This document shows, in pieces, positions 18,877-28,132 of a stretch of 64,000 nt of DNA. Origin of the DNA: Sinorhizobium meliloti. GTDB lineage: Bacteria > Pseudomonadota > Alphaproteobacteria > Rhizobiales > Rhizobiaceae. The stretch is from the NCBI RefSeq assembly GCF_035610345.1, contig NZ_CP141213.1, positions 1,674,001-1,738,000 of the forward strand, read 5' to 3'. Under the pieces are notes generated by a model. That model was not told the origin of the DNA and searched no databases. It saw only the letters and a list, made by a program, of their open reading frames with translations. How positions within the stretch are numbered: the stretch's first letter is position 1; each line of letters opens with the position of its first letter. Both the position numbers and the translations under genes were made by a program.

Positions 18877-19025
18877 ACTGCCCGACTGCAAGGCTCCGTG
18901 GGATAGCGTCAGCGAATTGTATTCTGACAAGCCGCCGGTTCGAGGTAGGTACCGGGAAGCGCCGCGGGGACCTGGTCAGTGTGCTTGTGAGAGCGCTGCC
19001 GTTTTCTCCGATGATCTGCTTGCTC

Positions 19026-20471
19026 CTATTCGCGAAGGCTTAGAAGCATGTCGCGAGCTTTGAGCAGGTCCGCACGCACCAGCAGGACGGCTGCGGCAAT
19101 ATAGATGGGAGCGCCAATCGCGATCCCTGCTGCCACTGTGACAGCCTGCGGGAGATCATCCGGGGCGGCCAGCAACCATGCACTAACGATCACGAACATG
19201 AGTGCGGCCGCGCCCGCCAATCTCGGGAAGATTGCCAATGGCTTCGACACGTCGATATGAGCGGTATGCTGTACGTAGAAGAGAAAGACCGGCAGCAGGA
19301 GCAAGTTACAGGCGACGAGCGCAGCAATTACTGCCTCCAGACTAATCTGTGCTGCGGCGGTGAGCAGGACGAGACTGAAAAGCGTGTAAATCATATTTAG
19401 TTTCAGGACCAAACTCGATTGCCCGAGCGCAAGGATCGTATACGCACACAAGCTGTCGATCGTACGCTGCAATCCCAGTATCATGAGGATCTGGACGGCG
19501 ACCACGGCGTTTGTCCATTGTGGTCCGAAGACCAAGGGAACGGCGACAGGCGCGATCGCGGCAAAGCCCACGAAGGCGGGAAAGCCAGCAATTGCGGCCA
19601 TCCGCACGCTTGTGTTGAAGAAGTGATCGATCTTGTCCGGTTCGCGTTGAACTCTGGCCACGGCGGGCATCGTTATCGCCGCCAGAGGACCGAGTAGGAA
19701 CTCCCCCAAAAGGTCAAGGGGGCGACGGGCGATGGCGTAAACGCCAACAGCAACAGGCCCGAAAAACAGACCAAGGATGACTTTTGGAATCTCTTCGTTC
19801 ACGAAGGTCCATAGAGTTTGGACGACGATGGGGCCGGCAAACCCGAACAATTCGCGGCAGCGCGCGTAAGAGTACGCCATACGGGGCCGCCACGAACTCC
19901 CGAGAAGAATAACGGTTGTTTCTACAATCGCCTTCGCGACCTGCATCAAGACCAGGCTCCACATGCCGTAGCCGGCGATCGCCATGGTCAAACCCACGGT
20001 CCCGCCGACCATCGTTCCGGTCAGTGTGCGCAGTGTGAAGAGGCGAAAATTCAGCTCTCTCTTGAGGACTGCTGTTGGGACTGCCGCCAAGGACTGAACC
20101 ACAACAATTATGCCGGTCCAGCGCACGAGGCCCTCGAGAAGCGGTTCGCCGAAGAGCTCGGCGACCACTCCGGCGAACGCCCAGATGAGAGCGCTCAGCG
20201 TTGCGCCGGTCGCAACAAGCAGCCAGAACGCTGAATCCAGATGAATGGGCTCGATCTCCGCGCGCTGGACAAGTGCATCAGGTATCCCTCTCGTCACCAC
20301 CGTTGCTAGAATGGTTGGAGCAACCATGGCAAGTGTGGCGAGACCGAATTCCTCCGGGCCGAGATGGCGGGCCAGAATGATGAAGACGGCGAACATGGCG
20401 ACTTGGCGGCCCCATGTCTCGACAGCTGCCCATGCCGCGCTGCTGAGAACCTTTTTGCCTAGCGAAGTCAT
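19026..20471 (-). CDS. polysaccharide flippase (Wzx-type, MATE/MVF-like)
   Basis: The protein (481 aa) is strongly hydrophobic with about 12-14 membrane helices, and its start (VLSSAAWAAVETWGRQVAM) with ARHLGPEEFGLATLAMV is characteristic of Wzx/PST flippases that move lipid-linked repeat units to the periplasm. The ATG at 20471 is chosen because AGGA lies about 6 bp upstream; the longer frame to 20591 adds 40 polar residues with no ribosome site. It lies back to back with the polymerase gene across a 526-bp gap. Confidence 0.9.
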   Translation of the reverse strand: MTSLGKKVLSSAAWAAVETWGRQVAMFAVFIILARHLGPEEFGLATLAMVAPTILATVVTRGIPDALVQRAEIEPIHLDSAFWLLVATGATLSALIWAFAGVVAELFGEPLLEGLVRWTGIIVVVQSLAAVPTAVLKRELNFRLFTLRTLTGTMVGGTVGLTMAIAGYGMWSLVLMQVAKAIVETTVILLGSSWRPRMAYSYARCRELFGFAGPIVVQTLWTFVNEEIPKVILGLFFGPVAVGVYAIARRPLDLLGEFLLGPLAAITMPAVARVQREPDKIDHFFNTSVRMAAIAGFPAFVGFAAIAPVAVPLVFGPQWTNAVVAVQILMILGLQRTIDSLCAYTILALGQSSLVLKLNMIYTLFSLVLLTAAAQISLEAVIAALVACNLLLLPVFLFYVQHTAHIDVSKPLAIFPRLAGAAALMFVIVSAWLLAAPDDLPQAVTVAAGIAIGAPIYIAAAVLLVRADLLKARDMLLSLRE

Positions 20472-20997
20472 CTTGGGTCCTCGGACCTTTGGGGAATCGG
20501 ATCTCGGAGTTAAATTGCATGGGCGCGGATCGTCTTCCTCGGCGTTTGCTATTCGCTCGATCCGTTTTGGTACATGCAAGGCCGCTGCCACTTACCAAAT
20601 TCCGCAGGTGTGGTGTGCGCTCAGGCTAGCGGCGCACGGGATGAAGGCAAATCTCTCCATTTTGGGGAGGGCGTAAACCTTTCCACTCCTTTCGCAGGGC
20701 CATCGCATGTGGCGCGAACCATGAGAACGGGGGCAGACGGCGGGAAGTAACCCCGCAACTTTCGGCATATTGGCATACCGCGCTGAGGTTCAGGGGCGTT
20801 TGGCGGGCGGGCTCGTCGTCGGCAGACCTCGGCGATTGGGGCGACCTGAGGCGACAAGCCCTACCAAATCGTAGCAGGACCTTACTCCCTTTGGCGCGCT
20901 TGCGTTCCGCGCAACATTTGCCAAGGATTGGATGAGGCAAGGTTGCGACGAATTCGCGTGCCTTCGGTCTGCGTTGCAGAGTTGGAACCGGCAGCCC
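20472..20997. other. gene-free divergent region
   Basis: This 526-bp stretch lies between the divergent flippase and polymerase genes. No conserved protein is seen in any frame. It presumably holds promoters for both genes, but none is clear enough to mark. Confidence 0.4.
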
Positions 20998-22443
20998 ATG
21001 CAGATTTCGTTCGTAGGTCTTTCAATCTGTGCGGGAATATTGGCAATCGGCTATTATTGCCGCGCTCCCTTGATCATTGGCCTCATCATCTCGCTGGCTT
21101 TCGGTGCCACTGCCGTTATGACTCTCAGCGCGATTGGAGGCTCGTCGCCGCTCATCTACACCTTCTTCGCCGCGCTTTTGCTAACGGCAGTTTTCAGCAG
21201 ACGGCGCATGTGGCGGGACCTTGGTCACGTGTTCGGCAAAATTCGACCGGTGTGGGTGCTCACGACCCTGATGCTCTATGCCGTGGTCGGCGCATGGCTA
21301 TTTCCGCGCTTCTTTGCGGGACAGACGAGCGTATTCGTTCAGGCAGCCATGAGGCGCGGGGTCATCGAGGCTCCGCTTGCGCCGGTCTCGGGCAACATTA
21401 CCCAAACCGGATATTTTGTTCTGGGCGGCCTCACCGCCATCGCCTTATGCGTCCTACTCCTGCACGAACATAGGCTGGAAAGTATTCGGCGCGGATTTCT
21501 TCTGTGGTGTAGTCTTCACGTCGTCTTCGGACTGCTTGATTTACTCGGCAAGATCGCTGGAGCCGGCGATATCCTGTCGCCCATCCGCACGGCCAGCTAC
21601 GCCATGCTTACCGAGGTCATCGAAAATGGCTTTTGGCGCATTACTGGGGCCGCATCTGAGGCATCTTCCTTCGGCGGCGGCTCACTGGTCTGCCTATCAT
21701 TTTGTTACGTTTATTGGCGCAAGACAAAGTCCCGCGTGGCTCAGGTACTGGCCCTCCTCTTGCTCGTCCTCTTGCTTCTTTCCACGTCTTCCGTTGCGTA
21801 TGTCGGCCTCGCCGTGCTGAGCATTCCCGTGGCACTTTCCATTTCATGGTCGCTTCTGTCCGGCCGCATGGACAAGGACGAGATCCTGATCATTGCGTTC
21901 ATTGCGCTCGCAGCCGTCACTGTCTTGGCAATCGTTCACTACGATGAAGAATTCTTCGCGCCCTTTGTCCATCTGATCGATTCCATGGTTCTCAACAAAG
22001 CCAGTTCCGCCTCCGGTCAGGAACGTGCCTACTGGAATATTAAGAGCCTCCAGGCTTTCGTCGAGACGGGTGGTCTCGGCGTCGGCTTGGGCAGCTCGCG
22101 TGCGTCGAGCTGGCCGATTGCGGTGGCTTCGCAGCTTGGCCTGGTCGGCGGGGTTATGATGGTGACGCTGCTGCTGGTCATACTCAGGGGCATGGGACGC
22201 CTAAAGGTCCACATCGATCCTGAAACAAACGCGGTGGTGTCGAGCGTGCAAGCTTGCGCTCTGGGTTCCGTCGTCGCTGGATCTTTGGGTGCTGGGAGTG
22301 CCGATCCGGGGATGATTTTCTTCATTGCTCTTGCCGTCATCGCGACGAGCAGAGTGAATGCCCGCCGGAGCAGAGATGCCAAAATGCGCACCATACAGCT
22401 TGGTCAGCCTGCGCCTTTCGCTTGCCGACCCGCCACGCATTGA
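20998..22443 (+). CDS. O-antigen polymerase/ligase-like membrane protein (Wzy-type)
   Basis: The roughly 481-aa protein has some 10-12 hydrophobic segments and a large central non-membrane loop (around residues 320-390) carrying SGQERAYWNIKSLQAF and GLGVGLGSSRASSWP, a pattern typical of Wzy/WaaL proteins. Position beside a flippase supports a polymerase role: joining repeat units on the periplasmic side. An alternative in-frame start at 20932 adds 22 mostly polar residues; 20998 begins right at the first membrane helix. Wzy and WaaL cannot be told apart from sequence alone. Confidence 0.8.
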   Translation: MQISFVGLSICAGILAIGYYCRAPLIIGLIISLAFGATAVMTLSAIGGSSPLIYTFFAALLLTAVFSRRRMWRDLGHVFGKIRPVWVLTTLMLYAVVGAWLFPRFFAGQTSVFVQAAMRRGVIEAPLAPVSGNITQTGYFVLGGLTAIALCVLLLHEHRLESIRRGFLLWCSLHVVFGLLDLLGKIAGAGDILSPIRTASYAMLTEVIENGFWRITGAASEASSFGGGSLVCLSFCYVYWRKTKSRVAQVLALLLLVLLLLSTSSVAYVGLAVLSIPVALSISWSLLSGRMDKDEILIIAFIALAAVTVLAIVHYDEEFFAPFVHLIDSMVLNKASSASGQERAYWNIKSLQAFVETGGLGVGLGSSRASSWPIAVASQLGLVGGVMMVTLLLVILRGMGRLKVHIDPETNAVVSSVQACALGSVVAGSLGAGSADPGMIFFIALAVIATSRVNARRSRDAKMRTIQLGQPAPFACRPATH

Positions 22444-22900
22444 TATGCCGAAATGGCGGATCGCCGCTCAGGCTGTCACATTCGGCAAAGAGGTCTTCCC
22501 CGTCGCGGCCTCGGTTGCCTCCATTTTTCCGATGGGCCTACCGATTCCTTCACACGTCCGTGCGCCCGCCTCGGCGCAAGGAGCGGTTCGGATCAAGTTG
22601 CATATCCCTTCCATTAAGTTCTCACGATACCTGAACACGAGCACTCCGAGCAATCAGTGGCTTGGGGTCAGCATCTGTCGTTGGGGTCGTGACGGGAGCT
22701 GGGGAACAGTTGCTCGACAGTTTGACGACCGGCCTAGGGACGGGGGCCGGTCAGCCGCGGTGAGGGACCGCGATCGGGCGGTCGGCCTTTGATGGGCATC
22801 AAGAGCGTTGCATATACACATTTGCAACGTCTTTTGCGCGAATGTTTATTTAGCGACACATTGTGCAGCGCGTACGATGGGCATGAAAGGACTGAGTGGA
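22444..22900. other. gene-free stretch
   Basis: No supported gene. Short open frames here have no ribosome sites or family resemblance. The right half becomes AT-rich (near 22800-22870), lying downstream of both flanking convergent genes, and could hold their terminators. Confidence 0.4.
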
Positions 22901-23677
22901 TCAAGAGTTGAGTATATCGCCTGAAGAGAGGCCGTTCAACTTGCAAGCTACCTCGGTTCGGTTGTTCGCCTTCAGTTTTTTCATAATGTGGCGGATATGG
23001 ACCTTGACCGTGCTTTCGCGGAGCTTGAGTTCGTAGGCTATGATCTTGTTCGCCTTGCCTTTTCGCAGCGCCTCGACCACTTCCGCTTGACGAACGGTGA
23101 ACATCTCCGCTAGCGGCGAAACTTCCTTCCTCTCAGTCGCGATCAGGTGGCGTGCCGCCAGCACGCTGCTCGCCGGCACAAAGACGCCGCCGGCTATCGC
23201 CAAACCGATCGCTTCAATGCACACGTCCACGCCGACAGATGTCGGGATATAGCCTTGCGCGCCGCTTTCAAGAACCCGCAAGATTTGGGCAATGTCGTCG
23301 CTGTCGGACAGGACAACGACGGGTGCGGGGCGAAATAGGGATATGAGCTTCGGAATCTCTGTCGCGATTTCGCCGTCTTTGCACGCGCCGACATTGAGGA
23401 GGACGGCTGCGACTGGGGGGCAGTTACCCTTCATCTCCCGCCATTCGTCAATCGACCCGTAGGCGGCGACATCCATGGTGAGACCGTGATTGATGAGGGT
23501 CCTTGCCAAGCATTCGCGACCTAACGCCCTCCCATCAAGGATAAGCAAACACCGCTGGTCTACGTTTTTAAGTGGCTGCTTTTCCTCTTCGTTGACCGCT
23601 TGTGCGATAGTATTTGCACGCTCCGGCTCATGCGTGGACGCCGACACATTCTCCAATCTGGATATTAAAGAAGCCAT
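22901..23677 (-). CDS. LuxR-type regulator with atypical receiver domain
   Basis: The 258-aa protein has an N-terminal receiver-like domain (residues 42-160) and a C-terminal GerE/LuxR helix-turn-helix: FTVRQAEVVEALRKGKANK, then STVKVHIRHIMKKL. The receiver lacks normal phospho-acceptor chemistry. The acidic pair is ILDGR at residue 46-50 instead of a DD pair, and the strand-3 Asp is Asn95 in AVLLNVGA. It is thus probably phosphorylation-independent. The ATG at 23677 has GAGGG 8 bp upstream. It lies at the edge of the polysaccharide locus, and LuxR-type regulators often control such loci, but this link is inference. Confidence 0.85.
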   Translation of the reverse strand: MASLISRLENVSASTHEPERANTIAQAVNEEEKQPLKNVDQRCLLILDGRALGRECLARTLINHGLTMDVAAYGSIDEWREMKGNCPPVAAVLLNVGACKDGEIATEIPKLISLFRPAPVVVLSDSDDIAQILRVLESGAQGYIPTSVGVDVCIEAIGLAIAGGVFVPASSVLAARHLIATERKEVSPLAEMFTVRQAEVVEALRKGKANKIIAYELKLRESTVKVHIRHIMKKLKANNRTEVACKLNGLSSGDILNS

Positions 23678-24469
23678 CTTCAATTCCCTCTAATGTCGCT
23701 ACACCGCTAAACTCCAGCCAAAGAACGGCAGCAACGATCGGGGTACTCCCCGCACAAAATCACCATGAATAATAATATTACGCGATACAGCTGGGTTTTC
23801 ATTCTAAACGCGGCTATTTCTCCACCAGCCATCGCGAAGTAATGTAGCTAATACAAATTTCGGGCTGACGCCTCGGCGAGGCGCCAATTTTCCAGCGGCT
23901 ATTCTCTGTTGATATCTCAACGGATCAGTTCTCTTCAGGCGTATGCCGTGAAAGGGACGCTGGGACGTGCAGTCGGACCGCGGCGCCCCGGCAACCCTCT
24001 GCAATCCACGAAGCGGCTGATTTGGCCAGAAGAGCGGCAATCCGGGCAATCTACCCACTTCAGCGAGGTGCCGCTTCGCAAAGGTGAACGTTACACACTC
24101 CCAGACGTATGCTGTTCCTCATTGGCTACGGTCTCTCGTCCTCATCATATTAGCACTATCTAATTATTCTACTCTTTGAATTAAGTGATGTGGTCTACCA
24201 TTTTGCAATTTCTCCAATGAGAGGACAGCGACCAACCAAAGAGGTAGGTCCGAATACCGTCTATTCACCTTTTGTGGAATTTTGTGCCGCCTGGCGCCGA
24301 AGTGGGCATTCTGTCTCAGAATTTCTAGTCCAATAGCATTCTGGGAAAAAGATCACCACCGTCAGCACTAATATTGCAGTTCATTGCAGTTCATTGAGGC
24401 AGATAGGTGGAGAAGTCGCGTAGAGCGTCGGCGCAGAGCATAAGCTAGGCTTGGCGGCGCCGCCTACAC
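23678..24469. other. gene-free AT-rich stretch with short tandem repeat
   Basis: No supported gene in about 790 bp. It is distinctly richer in A+T than the flanks. A 10-bp unit TTGCAGTTCA is repeated in tandem at 24374-24393. The part next to 23677 should carry the promoter of the regulator gene. Confidence 0.45.
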
Positions 24470-24748
24470 TCATTTCACATTGCTGATCAGGCTGTACAGT
24501 CGAAGGTAAACGTCCCGCCGCCGCGCAAATTGCCATGTGTGCCCTCCACGACCGTGCCTTATTTCATCACGACGATCTAATCCGGAAGCCTGTGCGCAAT
24601 GACGACCATGGTGCCGCCGCTCATCGCCTCTTCCAGTGCCTTCTGAACGGCCGCGTCCGACTCGGTTTCGAGTGCCGATGTGCCCTCGCCGCGCGGCTTC
24701 GGCTTGTCCTCTGGAGAACACCCCGTTACTTGCCAAGGTCATCGACAA
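24470..24748 (-). pseudogene. remnant of an ABC transporter ATPase C-terminus
   Basis: In the minus direction, broken pieces of an ABC ATPase domain follow one another in the right order but in different frames. First comes ASNGVFSRGQ (a decayed signature, LSGGQ), then TSALETESDAAVQKALEEAM (D-loop region), TMVVIAHRL (H-loop), IVVMK and GTVVEGTH after in-frame stops, and YLRLYSL at the end in another frame. The Walker B segment between signature and D-loop is missing. So this is the 3' part of a dead exporter gene with a deletion, stops and frameshifts. The parent was probably an MsbA-like half transporter. Confidence 0.82.
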
Positions 24749-25080
24749 AATGCTGCAATCAATGTGTTGACTACCTCCGCCAACGGATCATCGACCTCGC
24801 GGCACATATCGACTGGCCCCGCCGGCAGGCCAGATGCACCTTCGTGCTAGCGACAATCTAGATCACAACATCTCGCCAGCGCCGCAAAAACACTGCGCAG
24901 ATCTCCCCAGCATACGGAATGAGCATTGGAGCTCTCGCGCGGAAAGCATTTCAACCTGCACTAAGAAGAAGACTTGGGACGGGAGCCTGCAATTGCTCGG
25001 GGACCTTACGCGCCGGACCGCCGAGTCCGTTGGAACGCCAGCATATTCGTGTACCGCCCGATAATGGCGGGCTACCAGGC
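24749..25080. other. gene-free stretch upstream of the ABC remnant
   Basis: About 330 bp with no recognisable gene. It may contain further, unrecognisable parts of the dead ABC transporter, since the decayed gene would extend this way. Confidence 0.35.
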
Positions 25081-25590
25081 TCAAGGTTCATCCACCCGCT
25101 TAAGTTCGAAGAAGTAGATACGCTCGTCGGCCCTGATCGTCATCGCTCCCATGATCCTGTGTTGATCGATTCGGCGGAAATAATCGACAATCGGTTGATT
25201 GTCGTAGAGCATCGCCGCGCTCGCAACGCCGCTAAACGGCATCGTTCTCAGGGAGGCAACAGGACCTTTCGCGCGAAGTCCGCATTGAAGATGCGAAAAC
25301 AGATTTCGAGCAATGCGCATCCTGCCGACCTTATGGAAGCGAAGCGCCAGGCGAAGCGGTACTATCCCGGGGTCGATCGCGATCAACCGCCGCTTGCCCG
25401 ACCAAAACAGCAGCGCATCCGCGCGCATGCATGCGTTAAATCGCTTGCCGAACCAGCCGAGGTTTTCCAAAACGCCGTCGAGCGGATGCCCTGTCGGGAT
25501 GCCGCGCCCTCTCCATAGTCCGACGATTTCGCGTGGCTCAAGCGGTGATAAGAATTGAAATTCCTTAAGTGCTGTCTGCTGTGCGTTCAC
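25081..25590 (-). CDS. DUF4334/GXWXG domain protein
   Basis: The protein (about 169 aa) has the GXWXG-type opening GLWRGRGIPTGHPLDG followed by NLGWFGKRF, and a C-terminal part with MLYDNQPIVDYFRRID and MGAMTIRA, as in DUF4334 proteins. Function is unknown. The GTG start at 25590 is preferred because GGAGAGG lies about 9 bp upstream; an ATG at 25656 would overlap the previous gene by 62 bp. Only 4 bp separate it from the gene at 25595, so the two should form an operon. Confidence 0.8.
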   Translation of the reverse strand: MNAQQTALKEFQFLSPLEPREIVGLWRGRGIPTGHPLDGVLENLGWFGKRFNACMRADALLFWSGKRRLIAIDPGIVPLRLALRFHKVGRMRIARNLFSHLQCGLRAKGPVASLRTMPFSGVASAAMLYDNQPIVDYFRRIDQHRIMGAMTIRADERIYFFELKRVDEP

Positions 25591-25594
25591 CAGA

Positions 25595-26479
25595 TTAATC
25601 CTCTCCTTTCCGGCGCTGCCTGGCGCGCCGCCTGGATTTGGCGTCACGTCGCGCATTTCGCAGCTCCTCCAGCGTCGGCATCCACCAGCCGCGGTGGAGT
25701 TCGTCTTCTCCCGGTGGCGTTCGTGCCGGCCAGGTTGTCACCAATTCCTCAAGCGCTCCCGGTCGCCAAGACGCCCAGACATATTCCCCTCCGTCATTCA
25801 TTGGGAAATGGAACGAGCTCATCGTTGCCGGGTCCACCAGTTCGCCGTCCGTGCCAATGAAGAAGACAACCCCGGCATGCGTGCCGATCGCACGCGTGAG
25901 AGGGGGACGATCGGCGGCGGGAACCGGATATCGCTTGCGGCGGCGTTCTCTCGTCCTTGCCTTGAGCGCCTCGTCTTCCTCGGTTCCCCTTATTGCCTCA
26001 CGCCGCGCCTTCCTCGCCTCCGGTTCACTGCGCTCAGCGGCCGCCTCGATGGCTGGCCACCGACGGCGGAGCTCGTCGAACGAGCGGTAAGGCACGGTCC
26101 AGATCCGGCGATCGGCGTCCCAGCGTGCATACGGGATTTCCCGGATTTCGCTGACGACGGTGCGTGAATAGGGTGTACGAATTTCGAACGACGCAGGTGT
26201 TGCCTTGAGATAGCGGCTCTCGATCGGATCGAATGCGAAGGCGTCACTGCCCTTCTCGTCGGCAAACGCGTCGGCTTCCGCTTCCCTTTCGGCCAGCCAG
26301 CGGCTAATACGTTTTTGAGCAGTGCGGCCGGGTACGAACCAGGCATTCAGACGGTCGCTCCAGCGAGCGCGGGGGAACGCTTGCCGAAACCGGGCCACTG
26401 TCACCCTGTCGTGCGGCAACTCGGTCGTTGCGCCAACACGTTGCGCGGCGGAAGCGTTGTTATTCGGCTCTTCGTCCAT
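25595..26479 (-). CDS. hypothetical protein with two HARP-like W-x-VP motifs
   Basis: This protein of about 294 aa is highly charged (Arg, Glu and Asp rich). Two related motifs are visible: FPRARWSDRLNAWFVPGR in the first third and IPYARWDADRRIWTVPYR in the middle. Each is followed by an Arg-rich helix, and the spacing recalls the HARP motif of SMARCAL1-type annealing helicases, but no helicase domain is present. The C-terminus is basic (SRRRARQRRK). A nucleic-acid-binding role is possible. The start is uncertain: ATG 26479 or an upstream GTG at 26503. Confidence 0.65.
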   Translation of the reverse strand: MDEEPNNNASAAQRVGATTELPHDRVTVARFRQAFPRARWSDRLNAWFVPGRTAQKRISRWLAEREAEADAFADEKGSDAFAFDPIESRYLKATPASFEIRTPYSRTVVSEIREIPYARWDADRRIWTVPYRSFDELRRRWPAIEAAAERSEPEARKARREAIRGTEEDEALKARTRERRRKRYPVPAADRPPLTRAIGTHAGVVFFIGTDGELVDPATMSSFHFPMNDGGEYVWASWRPGALEELVTTWPARTPPGEDELHRGWWMPTLEELRNARRDAKSRRRARQRRKGED

Positions 26480-26820
26480 AGTTCCAAAACGCGGGAAGGC
26501 CACCTCCCGTTCGCTTCACGCGTTCCCTTCAAGCGTCCTGGGGCCTTTATGGTGCATTCCCAATTGTTTCGAGACGCTTGAGGCGCCCAGTGGCCCTGAC
26601 CTTCGCGGTCTTGCTAAGTAAGGTTTCGCAAGGGCCCTTGGCATGTTGAACAAGTAAACCGCTTCGGATCCAGTTTTGGCTTCACGGCGTCCACGTCGGC
26701 GGCATCGAAATGGGCGGGCCGGCCGCGCCCGTGGAGAAAGCGGCGCCCGGCCCCGCGGCCGCCTTCTCCTTCGTCGACCCACCAGAAAGCGAAGCCGGGC
26801 TTCCTAGGCGCGATGGCTGC
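26480..26820. other. gene-free stretch
   Basis: About 340 bp without a supported gene. Open frames here are very GC-rich and low in complexity, with no ribosome sites. Confidence 0.35.
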
Positions 26821-27129
26821 TTAGCGGCTCGAGACCCGGATCGCGCCGGCGTCGCCGAGACTGCGTTGAACGGCGGCAATCTGACTGGACGCAATATGCG
26901 CCGACACCTCGATCTCGCCTTCGAGCGGTGCATCGCTACGAGCGCCCTGTTCATGAGAGGCGTCGCCACCCGAAGGCTCGGAGCCGGCCGTGTTGCGGTC
27001 GGTCGCCGACTGAATGAAAATGTCGGGCCTCGATATGCCGTGCTGTTGAACCAAGTGTTCGACGGCGAGATCGGCTGCTTCTCGAGTCTTGAAAGTGGCT
27101 CGTATCGTAGTGCTGCTGTCGTCGGCCAT
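26821..27129 (-). CDS. small hypothetical protein, ferredoxin-like stress-protein type
   Basis: The 102-aa protein begins TIRATFKTREAADLAVEHL and ends with EIEVSAHIASSQIAAVQRSL. This beta-alpha-beta pattern recalls the YflT/GsiB-type fold found in small stress-related proteins. A GGAG ribosome site lies 8 bp before the ATG, which supports it over two overlapping frames. The middle is Gly/Ser/Asp rich and probably a flexible linker. Function is unknown. Confidence 0.68.
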   Translation of the reverse strand: MADDSSTTIRATFKTREAADLAVEHLVQQHGISRPDIFIQSATDRNTAGSEPSGGDASHEQGARSDAPLEGEIEVSAHIASSQIAAVQRSLGDAGAIRVSSR

Positions 27130-27518
27130 GTGAATGTCTCCTGATCGTTGACCTGCACAGGACGAGAACGCCTCTGCCGTCAGGTGGTTTCGCTAGCGTG
27201 TCATTTCGCTTCGCGTGCTTGCCGAGGCTGGGTTCGTGAAGATGCCTTGTACGCAGGTGTGTCAGACAATGAGTCCCGGTCAAAGGGGTAATGCGCGACC
27301 AAAAGGCGCCTCGTTAAAGTCGTTGTCCAATCGGAGATTGACCTGGGACACGACATAGGCGGGTCTATCCAGACGGCATCATGGCAGCAAAGGCAGCGCC
27401 CGATTGCGGACCGGCGCTGCTGCACTGAGTCGTCCGGGCGAGCTAGCCCGGATAGACTAAGCGCCAACCCCTCCCAACTCACGTAAAATCGGCGTGCTGG
27501 AATTTGAGGGGGATCATT
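27130..27518. other. gene-free divergent region
   Basis: About 390 bp between divergent small genes. No protein-like frame was recognised. Confidence 0.35.
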
Positions 27519-27755
27519 ATGCCGAAGAGAACTCTGTGCGCCTTAACGGCGCTGGCCTACTTGTCATGCTTCGTCACCTATTCAGGAGAACGTTCGATCA
27601 AGATCGCTGATCACAAGTTCCGGACCGCGGAGGACTGCATGAGGAAAGCACCGGTAGGCCGCTTCGACCGCAAGTGCGATATTCCGCTCCTCGGCTGGCG
27701 TGGCGCCGAGGGCATGTGGTGGTTTTCGAACGTTGTCCAGGGCGCCGGCATCTAG
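27519..27755 (+). CDS. small exported protein
   Basis: The 78-aa product starts MPKRTLCALTALAYLSCFVT, a plausible signal peptide, followed by a short mature part with two Cys residues (DCMRK and KCDIP) that could form a disulfide. A GAGGGGG ribosome site precedes the ATG at 27519. It belongs to no family I can name. It converges with the DUF3606-like gene, ending right where that one ends. Confidence 0.6.
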   Translation: MPKRTLCALTALAYLSCFVTYSGERSIKIADHKFRTAEDCMRKAPVGRFDRKCDIPLLGWRGAEGMWWFSNVVQGAGI

Positions 27756-28007
27756 TTAGACAGCGCTCCCTTGAACGCTAAGTGCTTCGAGTACGGCGAG
27801 ACGGCGTCGGCCCGTCGGCGAGCCCGGTTGCGCTAATGTCTTGCCGAGGTAGGCCATCGTCTTTTCTCGGTGCGGCCCAGATTTCTCGGATCGCCTCGAG
27901 CGCTTTCTGCTGTTCACTTTCGGCGTTTTCATGCGGTATGCGACCTCATGCGCCTGTTCTGAGACGAGCTCGCGGTCACGGCCTTTCTCCTTCGGATTAT
28001 CTGCCAT
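27756..28007 (-). CDS. DUF3606-like small protein with two compensating frameshifts
   Basis: The frame is open for 83 aa and starts well (GGAG 7 bp before ATG). Residues 1-25 end with VSEQAHEVAYR, as in DUF3606 proteins. The middle (about 27879-27932) only matches the family in another frame, where it reads SEQQKALEAIREI. The original frame resumes as GPHREKTMAYL, which again fits the family end. The gene therefore seems to have taken two indels that cancel out, leaving a basic scrambled helix of about 18 residues. It may be non-functional or newly changed. Function of the family is unknown. Confidence 0.62.
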   Translation of the reverse strand: MADNPKEKGRDRELVSEQAHEVAYRMKTPKVNSRKRSRRSEKSGPHREKTMAYLGKTLAQPGSPTGRRRLAVLEALSVQGSAV

Positions 28008-28132
28008 GCGTTACTCCAAGTCTTTTTCATGGCGGATGGCGGCCGTTCAGATGTCGGCAAGGGGGGAACTTCGCTCTTGATGACGGGTTGACCTACCGAG
28101 GAGACGACAGAATCGGCGAAAAGAAGAATGAA

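Noticed and set aside
24470..24748. Reading the ABC remnant as an intact 92-aa minus-strand gene
   Set aside because: The recognisable ABC motifs lie in more than one frame, so the open frame is only a by-product of decay.
25595..25656. Longer start of the DUF4334 gene (ATG 25656)
   Set aside because: It overlaps the preceding gene by 62 bp and has no ribosome site, while GTG 25590 has GGAGAGG upstream.
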